Origin: Ixodes scapularis
Taxonomy: Eukaryota; Arthropoda; Arachnida; Ixodida; Ixodidae
Length of the DNA: 64,000 nt
Assembly (NCBI RefSeq): GCF_016920785.2
Contig: NW_024609880.1
Span: 63,737,830-63,801,829 of the forward strand
Reading direction: 5' to 3'
Made by a program: the position numbers and the translations under genes. Each line of letters opens with the position of its first letter. The first letter of the stretch is position 1. The notes under the pieces are model-generated. The model was not told where the DNA came from. It did not search any database and saw only the letters and a list, made by a program, of their open reading frames with translations. Below are positions 12,201 through 24,200 of this stretch, one piece after another.

Positions 12201-15200
12201 CACAAAAAGCGTGTTCTGTCACAACACAGCTCAAAGTGCCCTACATTTGTCCAGCACTTAAAAAAAAATTTCTAAGAATTTTTGCTTTAAAAGCCACTTT
12301 TGCTGCTCCAAAACAGTGTTTTGGCTGCTCCTAAGGCCACTTTTGCTGCTTAAAAACACTGTTTTGGCTGCGCCAAGAGGTGCTCCAAAATGGCTTAGAC
12401 CAATCACATCACTGAGCGTGGGGAACACTGTGGCCACCCTCTATATTCCGTGTTTGCACAATTGTAACGCGCCCCCGATGGTAGCGCACAGGTATATATA
12501 GCGCTCATATATTCAGAAAATACCTTGATGCTGATTCTACCGTGCAAATAAAGAAAGGAAGGTTGAACACATACCTCATAGAACAGACGTTATGAAACGC
12601 ACACCAGTACAAAATACCGTGCACTAGTCGCCGTTGTCAGAGTCCGGCAATGGTTCTTTGCTGTCCACAAAGGTAATCCTTGCTTTTGTTTAAAGCATTT
12701 TAGGTGCTGTGCTTCTTGCGCTTGTGCGAGTGCGCGACCATCACCTCTAGGGAGGTCGTCTTCTAAACTACTTCGCAAGCTATCGGGTCGCTAAGATTGT
12801 AAGGCCATGCAGTGCTGCTCTGTTGTTGCCTTCCCTGGCGGCGTGATGGCCTTTCGTTTACATATTCCTTGCTGGTCGAATTTCTTTTCTTTTTCCATCT
12901 TAGAACGGCAGACACGAGTCCTATAGTCCGTTGCAACCTAAGAACGAAGGGCGAGGGTAAGACTGGCCGGGGAGGAGGAAGCAGACGGAACGCTGGAGAA
13001 GAGAGGGGGAAACCTCCTTCTCTCTTTAGCGTTTCGTCTGCTTCCTCCTCCCCGGCCCGTCTTACCCTTGCCCTTCGTTCTTAGGTTGCAACAGACTATA
13101 GATGCGAGAGAATACGCGTTATACGGATACCAAAATGGCGAATGTAAATCAAACGGTCACGATGGCGATGGGGCTAGCCACCTTATAATGAGTATTGCGT
13201 TTTTCTTATTGAGTTTCGGTTTTGGGTTTTGATTGTAACGCGCGTTTACTTTTGGAGTGAGCGGACGTCATCAGTTTGAAGCGCGCCAAATGGCACCTTA
13301 AATCCTTTCAAGTAAAGCCAGCTCCCAGCTATGAAAATATGCGACAAGCCTAGCCAAACGGCACCTAGTTTCCCCGATCCCAAAGGAGCGGAGTAAAGCT
13401 GATGGATTTTGCCTTCGATCCCATTGGCTGGCGCGCGTCGATGAGGCTCCCATTGGCTGCTGCGCGCGTAAGTTTCAGTGACCGCTGCCTCATGGCGCTG
13501 CGTGTCTGCGCTGCGTGTCCGCACCGCGGGCACGCCTCTAACATGAGGCGTCTAAGATCAGAGCTGTGAGGAGAGCTGGGAGAGCTCGCGCATGGCCGAC
13601 GCAAATACGCCGCAAATGAAACACAGGAGCGGAAGAACGGCACGCATGCTTTCGCATTCACAACTCATAAGGAGTGCTTAGGTGTACCTTGAGCTTTTCT
13701 AATGCAGAATTGCATTCTTACTGAAACTAACTCTGATTTACCTTTGAAAAGTGAAGCATGCCAAAATTGAAGAGAGTTGGCTGGCTACCGAATGCCTTTG
13801 CCGCAAGCTCCGCCAGTTACACATCGCAACTGAAAAAAAAAACAAAGAGAAGAGGCAGGGGAGAGGACTCAGAGACACTTCGAGAGACTTCGCCAGCTGC
13901 AAAAGCTTCAAGAGCTGCAACAAGAGAAAAGGAGAAGAGACTGTAGTAGAAAATAAAAGCTTTGCCAGGCACGGTGTTGTGTGCCTGGAATGCTGAGACT
14001 AGAGTTAGTGTTGGCTTCGATCCTCACGAAACACAATTTTGTATACGACGACTTGATCAATTGATTGGAATGCCGCTGCAAATTGTTTTGGTTTCTCTAT
14101 AGGTGGAGCTCCTGCAAGAAGAACTTCACAGCAGCATTCCTTCAGCTGTGGCACTCTGTGGGGATGTAGGTGCTGTTGCTGAACAGGTAAGCTCTTGGTG
14201 CACTATGTAGTTGCACCGGGTCAATCATAATTTTGGGACTATTAATACTGCGATTACTGCGTGATATTTAGAAAACCACTGCCCCTTGAGTGCACTGGTA
14301 TACAGTGCAGTCCACTTATAACGATGTAATGCTTATAACAACCAGTTTCTAGAGTTTCCAGACGAGAAACACTCAGTTTCTAGTCCAGATACAACGATAA
14401 TCGGTTATAATCATGGAATTTTAGGGTTTTCCTCATCGTTACAAGTGGATTGCACCATACTACTATGCAAAGGTACCCCCAAAGGCTTTAGTAACAATGT
14501 TTTCTCTGCCAGACATATATTTGGATAGCAAAATTGTAGCAAACTAAAGGAAGTTCCCCAAAGAAACCCTGAAATTAAAAATTAGAAGTTGTTTTGTTTT
14601 CAAAAAAACACAAAGAATTCTTTTTTTAGAAATTGTCAAAAGTTGAAAATTTTTATTTCCGCAAAATTTACATTGTTAGACACAATTTAGGTGGAGGTAA
14701 GGTAACGGCCCACTCTAGGCCCCGCCCATTACTGCTGGATTGGCTTGGTGGCTCGGTTGAACATGCTAGCAAGCCTAGTGTCCTCTTCATGACATCCATT
14801 GCATGTAGTCTGGTGTCTGATACCGCCTGCTAGTAGTGCGAGCAGACGCGCGACAGCCCCCGGCATCATCTGCCATTTCACAATCATCTATTGTCGTCTG
14901 CAATGCCCGTAAGTTGCGGACATGAAAGCTGTGCGTCATCGTTCGTTTTTGCCTTCGTCTGCTTTTCTGCCCTATCTAAAAACTTCCGCAACGCTCACAA
15001 GACGCAACCATGAAAGCGGCGTTTTACCGTTCCATCATGCACAAGCCTTATAGTCCAATACAAGAGTCTGTCAGCATCTGTAATAAAAAGCGACCGAGGA
15101 CTAAAAAAAAAAAAAAAAAAGCAACAATAAATATGCAGTCATTTCAGCTTTTCTGTTCTTGTTATTTTTTTTTGCATGGTATCTGCGAGCGAGTTGAATG

Positions 15201-18200
15201 AGCGTCATAATGCACAATTAAAATGCGGCTTAAAAATTGCTCCTCTGGCAAGCCGGGTGCTCTGCAAAACCTGAGAGCTACTTGCCTTTTGAAGCGAAAT
15301 GAAGGGAACATACCTGGGCAAACTTCATACGAGCTGAACACCCGATTGCCTCCAGCCAGATGGCTAGGAAATTCTTACCTGTGTAGGTATCTTCGCAATA
15401 TTGGAACCATGGTTGCAGTCGCAACAGCTGCACAATTTGCAGAGCAGAAAAGTTGCTTACATGAACCAACATCTTTATTTAGCATCAACATGCGGAAACG
15501 AACAAATCAAGCCAGATAGAGCAAAATAGTTTACTATGTCGGTTGAAGAGACCTTCCTCTAAACACCTTGGTGGATGCAAAACGACTCGCAATCATATAA
15601 ACAGACAAGCTTGACGAGCTGCTCTCAATGAGCTCTGCAGACGCCAGCAGCCTTGTTTGTTATTGTTTCACACCAATGCAGAAAAGGCTGTCTTGGGGGA
15701 GCCGAGCAATGGAGCGTAGTTAACTATGTTTCTGGACGGGACTTACGTCCCGTCCAGAATTGCGTCCAACAACAAAAATGTTGCGCAATGCTTTTTTCTT
15801 TTTAATTTGAAAAAAAAAAATGAGTGTTTCAATCTACCCTAAAAAAATATATATATATTTTTTTTTCATTTTTTTGTTGTTTTACACACTCGCGTTTGGC
15901 TAGAACCGACTGTGCTGCAACCAGCTTTCAGGCTGCTTGTTTACAGCCGCTTACCTACTGGTTACAACTACTGGTTGTACTGCTGCACAGCTGCTTGTAA
16001 GCAGTCTCGAGCGGCTTAAAGACCGGTCGCAGTGCAGTCAACCATAGTCAAATGCAAGTGTTTGAACAGCAGCCGTTCCTGTTGCATTGCATGTAGTTAG
16101 GCCGGTTAGTACATTATAAAAATAACAAATGGCGCAAAAAGCTCACGTGGACAAGTACATAGTATATCTGAAACTCATCTTATGGGTATCACACCATTGC
16201 TTCTTTATGCGTGTTTCAGACTAAGTTCACTGGCACTTCACGTAAAAAGCAAGTTTTGCACATGGTTTGTATGCCATGGAAGGTATAACTCTTGCAATGT
16301 TTGATTGTGAGAAAAAAAGCAATGATTTTTACAGTTGAAACGGGTATAATCATTGAACTACAAATAACTGATCTTAAATGCACATAAAAGTCAAACCTTA
16401 CTTCCCCACATAACGAGGGAAATCAGTAGCACTTAGGGATGTCGCGAACCACCCCAAGTTTGATTTCGAAAGGTTTCGATATTTGTGAAGCGAACTAAGG
16501 TTCAAATTCGAAAAATTTCGATATTTTCGTACCGACCGAGGTTCGAATTCGAAAAATTCGCAACTTTCGATCACAGTGGAGTTTGAATTCGAAAAGTTCG
16601 AAGCTTTCACGGTTTCTAAAATTTCGGATTCGAATATTTCGAATATTTTTTACTTCAGGTTCGATAAATTCGAAGATTTCTAAATTCTTTGTAAATAAAA
16701 TTCGAAAACTTTGAACGCTTCGAATTTTTATAAACATGAAGTTCGAACAATTCGAAGATTTCGAATTTCTTTCTGCATAAAGGTCGAAAAGTTCAAAGGT
16801 TTCGATTCTCTTTTAACACTGAATTCGAAGAAAAAAAAACTTCGAAGATTTTGAATTCCTTTCTAGTCGCAAGTTTTCAAAGTTCGAAGTCCGGTTTTCA
16901 AGTTCCTCCACAGTTTGTTTCAAATAACGTTTTCACGACTCACTGGTTTTCACAAAATCAAGTTTAGAAAAGTTAGGGTGTGATATCTAGATTCTGCGAA
17001 GTTGGTCAGGCAATTAAATGAGACGACGAGTGTCCTGGATGTGCTGGAATATTTTCCAGTGCAGAGTGACGTGTGACCATGGATCCGTAATTGTGACCGC
17101 CAGCCCGGGGGGGGGGGGGGGGGGGGTCTTTAACCTGCATCACGCAGTAGTGATCACACAAACACACTGTTTTACGAGACTCATCCAGTTCGAAACGGCC
17201 AGGGTCGAGCAGGAGGCTGAGGCTCAGAAAAACCTTGAAGCGACCTGGCAAACTACCTCGCCACCCCTTGCACGCTGGTAGTAATCCGATCGAACGCCGC
17301 CCGAGTGACACTGGCATATAGAAAGTTAAGTTTGTAATTGTCCTGGAGGTTTATTTTCTGGGACGGAGGAATCGCCTCGCAAAAAGCCGACACAACTCGT
17401 GGTCGAGGAGCGTTCTACCATATAAGTGGCATCGGAAGAGGGTAGCGGGGGGGGGGCTTCAGTTCCCTTCCCCCTTTCCAGATATTTCGGACTGTTAAAG
17501 AAAACGATACGGGAAAAGAGGGCGTGGTCGAGCTCATTTTAATCTCAAATTATTTATGCATATGTATAGCTACTGTCGCTCTTCATTGCATAAAAGATTG
17601 CGTAGATGGTCATTGTTAGAAACTCGTTGTCAGAAGGCACTACTCGTCACATGCTTAGTGGTTCAAAAGTTCAAAGCTATGTCTTTTGGACCTAAATACC
17701 TGTGCCAATAGTAAGAAAAAAAAAAAGATAAAAAGAATAAATTCGGGGATAAAAAGCTGGAGAAAAAAAAACTATCAAGAATTCGCCGGAAGTGTTGCAT
17801 TCTTGTGTATTCAGAGGTTCAGAACTTCGAAACAAGTTTCTTTTACCAAAATGTGTACAGGCTAAAAGAAACACGCCCCAGGATCGTGAAGCGAAAAAAA
17901 AAGGTTTCTTTTAATGACGGTGCTGAACTTGAACACTATTAGAAATCTTCCCCAGTAGTTAATTTATTCCTTAACGTGAGAAAAAAATAAATACATTATT
18001 TTGTATTCTGCAGATGGCAATGATATGTACTGTCTGTGGTGTTAATTTAAATATGATACCTCAAACAACTTAGACGAAAATAAATATCAAGTTTAGGGCA
18101 TAATTGCATAGATACATGTTTGGACATTTCTTCGAAACTCACGTTGAATAACAATAATCACATCTTAAGACGGCACTTACCTAGGCTATACGTAGATCAT

Positions 18201-21200
18201 TCTTAAAAAAAGTATAACATCTCTACCACAAATAGCTTCGGCTACAGCGCGCTTCAAATCTGGCACAAACGATAATCATCAAAAACCCCTCGTCCTTCCT
18301 CGCCCCTTCGGAAATTTATTTCTTTAAAACTAAGCATGCCAGAACATTGAAACAAACGCCATTGTCTTTCGTAAGGAACGCAGCACCGCGTGTAAAAGTT
18401 CGAGAAAAAAAAAAAAAAGCTTCAAATGTACCTCACTACTTGAATTCAAATGAAACCGTCCGCTGGTCTTTCGAAGTTCATCGAAATTCTGACTTTTCAG
18501 GATTCGAAAGTTCGAAACTTTTCGAATTCTCTTGATGAATAAGTTTGAAAGTTCGAAATTCATCGAATTTTTTGGTCAGTCAAGTTCGGAAGTTCGACAA
18601 GCATCGAACTTTGCAGCGCAATGAGTTCGAAAGTTCGAAAAAGATTGAATTTTTTAGCGTAAGAAGTTCGACAGTTCGAAAAGCGTCGAACTTCTTAGCT
18701 CAACAAGTTCGAAAATTCGACTTCCGTCGAATTTTACGATGTAGACAATTCGAAAAATCGAAATCTTTCGAACCTTTCGAACCGCTTGATTCGATCATCG
18801 AAAATTCGATTTGAAAAAAGTTTGCGGCATCCCTAGTAGCACTCCTTGAGAAGCCAGCTTTCTGTGGAAAACAGGTATAGGTATGGGAGGTCATTCTTAG
18901 GTTTCTGTCAGCATATCATTGAAAAAAAGCATTTATTTTACATATTGACCAGCTTTGTGCCAACAACGGCAGCAATGACGGTCTGCCACCTTAACCCGCA
19001 TTGCCACACTACCTTGTGTCCCAGTACTCCGTCTTTGCGACAAGTATTCTGTCTTTTGAGGGGAAGGATCAGTGGCCGAGCTTGTTTTTGTTTCCGCTCC
19101 ACAGCTCGGTGCACGTGGAGCGAAAGCCTGTGCTACAGAAGCCAAAGATCCTGGGTTCAATCCCTCACCCCGCCCATTTCACTCTGGATGAGCATTGTTG
19201 TTTGTATTTGTTGACCCGCCTAACAGAGTGCCGCTGGTGCCAAGAGAGTACAGGAGCGATGTACGCGAACTAAAGGTTGTTGGTTTTTTGGTCCTTGACC
19301 CTTGTCTCAAGGTCTGTCCCCGCTGGGCACCGCGGCACCGCGCACGCGGGTGTGAACAATGCCGGCGTGCAGTTGTGTACCATTACTGCATGCTGCACAT
19401 TAAAGACCCCAGTCTAGCAGTGGCAAAATTTCTCGTCTACAGCGTAAACCAGTGTCTCCGTAGCTCAAAGGCCTTATTTAGACCTCGCGTTGCCTAGACA
19501 CCAACGTCAAATTTGGTTTGGTTTTGTCCCTTGAGAAATCTCTTAAGAAATATAGAAGAATTCTTTCACCAGCCTTCTCGGCATGGAACGAAAGATAAGA
19601 ATGCGGCTATCTGCAAGCGACTGCTGCATCCATTCACGTGAAGGCTTATCTTTCAAGGTGTGACTTGATTTTTGGATGGCGTCGCCAAGCTTGTAGAAGC
19701 TTTTTATGGTGTCGTAATTGTTGTAGAGCGACTCGTAATTTGCAAGGAGTGTATAAGAGCACTTCTTGAGAACTTCGGGACAGCAGGAATAAATCAAACC
19801 CATTTGGTTATTTTTAGCCATTTTCTGATAAGAGAAATAATCCCTGATAAGGGTATCAGTTCGAAGGGTCCATTCAAGTTCAAAGAGTCCATTCAAGCTC
19901 TTGTCAAGATTCTGTTTGTAGGAGGGTTTGAAAATGTCATGCTCCGATTAGTGTGAGAGGTGTCTGATAGGCTAGCTATTGTATGGGTTTTTGCTTGTGA
20001 CTATAGAAGGATAAATTTTTTTATTTCTTTTTTATTTTAATAATTCTTGGTGACTATTTACAAATGCGGTAAGAATCGCTTGCATTGTAAGTGGTTTGGA
20101 AGGCAATGTGCTGCATTTGCTATGCAGACTTGAGCGTAATGTGGTTAGTGCGCGGTGCGAAATTGCAATTTTCCCGATGGCGATGGAGTGTATGAAGTGG
20201 GTTTCTCAGTCGCACATGTTCCTCAAATTCCAAACTGTTTACAAAGCAGGCGAGCTGAAGTGCCATTAAATTATATGTATGTATGTATTAGATGTAAAGA
20301 TATAAATAAATCACAAACATAAGATTTTTATTGTAAGTATTCAGAAAGCAACCTCGCTAAAAGGAGAGAAATTTGTGTGAAGTCTTACGACGACACGGAA
20401 GGCACAATTAACTTCTTTGTGAAGGTTTCATAAGGTTTGTGAGAGACACCTATTGTTCTGAAAATTTTTTTTTCAGAGACTGGTTACGGGATCTAACAGT
20501 ACATTTCTTTATGAATCTCATAGCTCTGGTGCAAGCAATAACTTCAGTGTGTGGGGCTTCCCTTAACGTCTGTGGTTGGACTCTGTTTTTAATATTTTTT
20601 TATGTTTGGTGTTTTGCATTGCCATAGTTTTATTTGTGTCTTTTTTTTTTTATTTTTATTTTGCTCAGATCTCACGGGTGAGTGGTTCCGTCGTTCTGGG
20701 AGCACCCGACTTCTTTGGCTGGCTGGGGGTTACCTCACCTGCCCAACGATTAACCCCCGGGGCTTGGTATCTTTCCCATCTGGGCATCTGCTCTTCTACT
20801 GGCAAGCTTTACTAACAGGGAAGGCTGTTCCCACGCGTTAATAGACCACCGCGGGAAAGCCCAGGTAATACTGGCCGTGCGGATGAGGTTTGCTCTGGTG
20901 TCTCGAGAACTTCATTTTCTCTTACAGCAAAACCAAAAGCCACACAAAGTTTGAAGCACTAATGAGGATTGCAAAAAGTGCAAGAGCTCTCTTCAAGTTT
21001 TTTATAGTGTTACAATAATACACTACTTTTGACCACTCTTTTAAAAGGAAGAAATTTCAGGGTTTCTGGGGGCCTGTAAAAGATCTGCAACTGAAAACCA
21101 CCACTCTTCCTAAAATTCTGTGTGAATTCATCCTCTAGTGCCTCTGTGACGATTGCTTTCAACCAGATGATTGTTGTTACCTCTTTGTACCATCTTATTT

Positions 21201-24200
21201 CAACTTGAAGATGCCAAACGGGTCCACACTCAAATTCAGTAAATGATTGTGTCAAAATGGGGAGAGGGGGGTTTGAATTGTACTATCTGCAGCTCCAGTT
21301 ACTCCGAATATATTGGGGTTGCTTGAACCCTGCTATTTATGATTGCTCTCGCCAAGCACAGAAAGTTAGATGATAAGCAAAAGAGTGAGCTCGTGCCCTG
21401 TACTTCGCGGCGTGCTTAGCCAACACCTACCTTCAACTGTATTGTTTGCTTTTTGAAGGGACTGCATTAATTGGTTTCTTATGGGGGACACTGCCCATAA
21501 AAAAATACAAAAATTTACAAAAATACGTTGATTTTGAAAAATGTCATGTCCATCAACATCTAGAAAGTATTAGAGTATTCACAGAAAGGTTCATTTGTTT
21601 ACACAGCATAGTTATTTTTTTATAAATTTTTTTCGGTTCACTGTTGCTAAAGTTAAGGTAGAGGTTCCAGTACTTTGAACACATCTTTCTCCGTTCCACT
21701 TTTTGGCATAAATTTTACTTTAGGAAAACTATTGTTTCAGTATGAAACTGTTGAGAGACTTGATATTTGCAACAAATTGGCCGAACTTTTATGGAGACGG
21801 TTATTATGAACCTTAGATTTTGCATTTTTATGTTCTTTTCTTATGAAGAATATTAATTTGCAATATTTGATAGATGTAAAAAATATATATATATATATAT
21901 ATATATTTTTTAAATATTCTTTTACCTAAAAATGCATGTTTTTTTTATTTCTTTTTATAGTAAATGGCAACAAGTATTCCAGTATGCGTTCCACCAGAAA
22001 AATATGTGGTTATCAACACCATTTCTCAATGATAGATTCATTGAACAGATTCCATGCAAAGCTATGCTTTACTTCGTTCTGGGGGTAGAGCATGTACCTT
22101 ATAAAATTGGTTCACACCAATTTTATAAGGCATGCCCCCCAGAACGAAGCATGGCCTCCTTCTACATGGCTACAAACACCGCCTGCAAATATTGTGCCGA
22201 TTGAGTGTGCAGTTCAAAAGTGTGCATTCCCAGGTGGTGCCCCCCTTAATGCATCGAGCTAAGGTTTTGTGCTAGAGAGGTGATCAAAGGTGGTGCATTT
22301 TGTGCATAAAAATTTCAATGAACAAGCTTAACTGCATAAGGATCAAAACCTTGAGAGCGTGAATTTGCTACTTTTGGAGGCCGTCTGTTAACGAAAGGCG
22401 TCCGATTGGCGCAACAGCCGACACACGGAGGCATGAAAGATTGCAAGCAGCCACAGCAGGCATTTCTCTCAACCTTGGCAATAACGAACAGTATTTGGAG
22501 TCAAATGCGGCTCAAGTTCTTTCAGTGGAGCGCACGATTTTGTTATTTCACAAGTAACGCCGCATGTACCTGAAACCAAGAAGAAATGTTCTTGTCGGGC
22601 TATTTGGCTATATCAGTAGCTGCCACCTTCATTCGGCCGTTTCGCAAACCAGGCACCTTTGTTGGCAGACGGCGGCCGTAGGGCCGCCGTCTGCATTCAC
22701 ACCTTTCATTCACACCTTTCCTTTGTAACCTTTACTCAGGTAATTGCCCATCCTTCGAAATTTTTATACATAAAACACACCGTCTTCGGCCATCTTCATA
22801 GAAACTCTCAGCTCATTACATTTAAAAACCGGTTTATGCGGTTGCTTTGGAGGGCCAGCGGTCCCTGTGGGTCGTGCGGTAGACACAAGGCCTGTGTGCT
22901 GGATTATGCCTACCGTGCTCACTTGCCAAATCCCGAACTTAGTGTTTGCTTGCCGAGTCCTCTCTGCCACTAACCGTGAGCCGTGCCACCCTACAGCTGG
23001 CGACAGAGAATGCCAAGGACCCATGGCGCTACCCTTCAGACACCCCCTGGTGGCAGGCTCTGAGGGACAAAGTGGATGCCAATGCTAAGGCCGTCCAGGT
23101 AATAACCGCACTGTCCTCGGCGCACCTTTGCCCATTTTTTTCTCTTTTGGCAGACGAGCGAACAGACTGACGTTCTACCAAATTAAAATCAACTGACAGG
23201 CTAGTTGGTTACAGGTTACGGAAGAACAACACAGCACTAAATACGAGGACTGGTAGACGAACATGGGACAACACTTGTCCTGTCATCTCCCTACTACACC
23301 ATTTTGACTCTCGAAATGGACACACGTTTTTTCCTGAAAACTTGACACATATTTAGGGGGTGCATTCATTACGTGAGGCAAAACTTTTGCATTTACACAC
23401 TTTGCACTAATGTCATTTTAAGTACCAATATGACACGGCAAGGTACTGTGGCATGTCTCCACCGACGGAGGCGCACTCTGCGGTGGTCATGGGCGCACCA
23501 CAGTAACCATGCACTATAAATTGCAAACCTTTTTTATGGCGCTTTCAGCGTGCCATTTGACGATGGAAAAGGACCTTACGAAGCTCACTCAGCACGGAGA
23601 GCGACACGATTGTTCTTAGGCCTAACCACTTTCATGATTTTACTGTCCGAAAGCTGTTTACAGACGGCGGCGTGTTTGTTGACATCAATGCATCCGATGG
23701 GCAAAGCATGTCCGGGGCTGGGCAGTTTCTCGACCCCAGCTTTGTTAGGTGCGAGTGCCGTTTGGTTTCACTGTTGATCACTTCCAGAACTATGCACTTG
23801 CAGCCATTACGAGAGTGTGTTTTGTTATGGGGGCTTGGCTTGACTTGGCTTGGCCGCTTGGTGGCAAAATAAAATTGGCCTGGTGGGCTTGGTGTCTAGC
23901 CAAGTTGGACGCAGTTCGAGACTCACGGAGCCGAAAATTGGAGGTGCATTCATTATGCGAGGGGAAAAAGAAGTCTAAATATTGACACCCGCTGTGGGAG
24001 GCGCGTTTATTATGCGAGTGGCTTTCATTGTGCAAGTAAATGTTATACTCTCTTTCACCCTACGTCTGGCTATAGCGGGCGCTACGAGCCATCTCGGCCA
24101 GTTCAGCTCTGTGAACGCAGCACGCAATGCACACTCTGTCACTGCACCCCCTCTCCTAGGTCAAGTAGCACTCGCACGGCCTTAAATAGGCTATGACCGT

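Larger units (their letters stand above)
7005..14102 (+). other. HACL1: HACL1 GC-AG intron (7.1 kb) after exon c
   Basis: Starts gcaagt and ends ctatag. It contains hairpins at 7035-7069, 8311-8408, 8722-8762 and 12921-13101, minisatellite array 1 (8766-9040), an inverted pair of GC-rich repeats (9990-10529), a TTAA-type element (about 10889-11535), and copy 2 of the ~250-bp repeat. Stretches at 7430-8300, 9060-9980 and 11540-12900 show nothing I can name. Confidence 0.85.
16434..18835. mobile_element. hAT-like non-autonomous element with TTCGAA-rich ends and 8-bp TSD
   Basis: The ends TAGGGATGTCGCGAA (16434) and ttgcggcatccctA (18835) are inverted repeats with two mismatches. GTAGCACT is duplicated exactly at 16426-16433 and 18836-18843, the 8-bp target duplication typical of hAT elements. 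About 440 bp at the left end and 400 bp at the right are dense degenerate TTCGAA / GTTCGAAAAGTTCGA repeats. The interior holds an antisense SINE fragment (about 17127-17215) and a G homopolymer; I saw no transposase frame. Confidence 0.85.
14187..22996 (+). other. HACL1: HACL1 intron (8.8 kb) after exon d
   Basis: GT-AG intron. It contains a TACAGT-type MITE (14301-14455), a perfect 13-bp hairpin (15730-15759), a 2.4-kb hAT-like element (16434-18835), a SINE (about 19069-19480), and hairpins at 22062-22153 and 22665-22694. Regions 14460-15700, 15760-16425, 19500-22050 and 22155-22660 are AT-rich and unassigned. Minus-strand open frames at 19543-19896 and 21010-21255 look protein-like but are unrecognised. 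Confidence 0.85.

Noticed and set aside
23281..23330. YYT-containing frame as a possible missing HACL1 exon (NYYTV)
   Set aside because: The surrounding sequence has no acceptor or donor and looks like dispersed repeat DNA. The exon at 25861-25914 fits phase, length and homology better.
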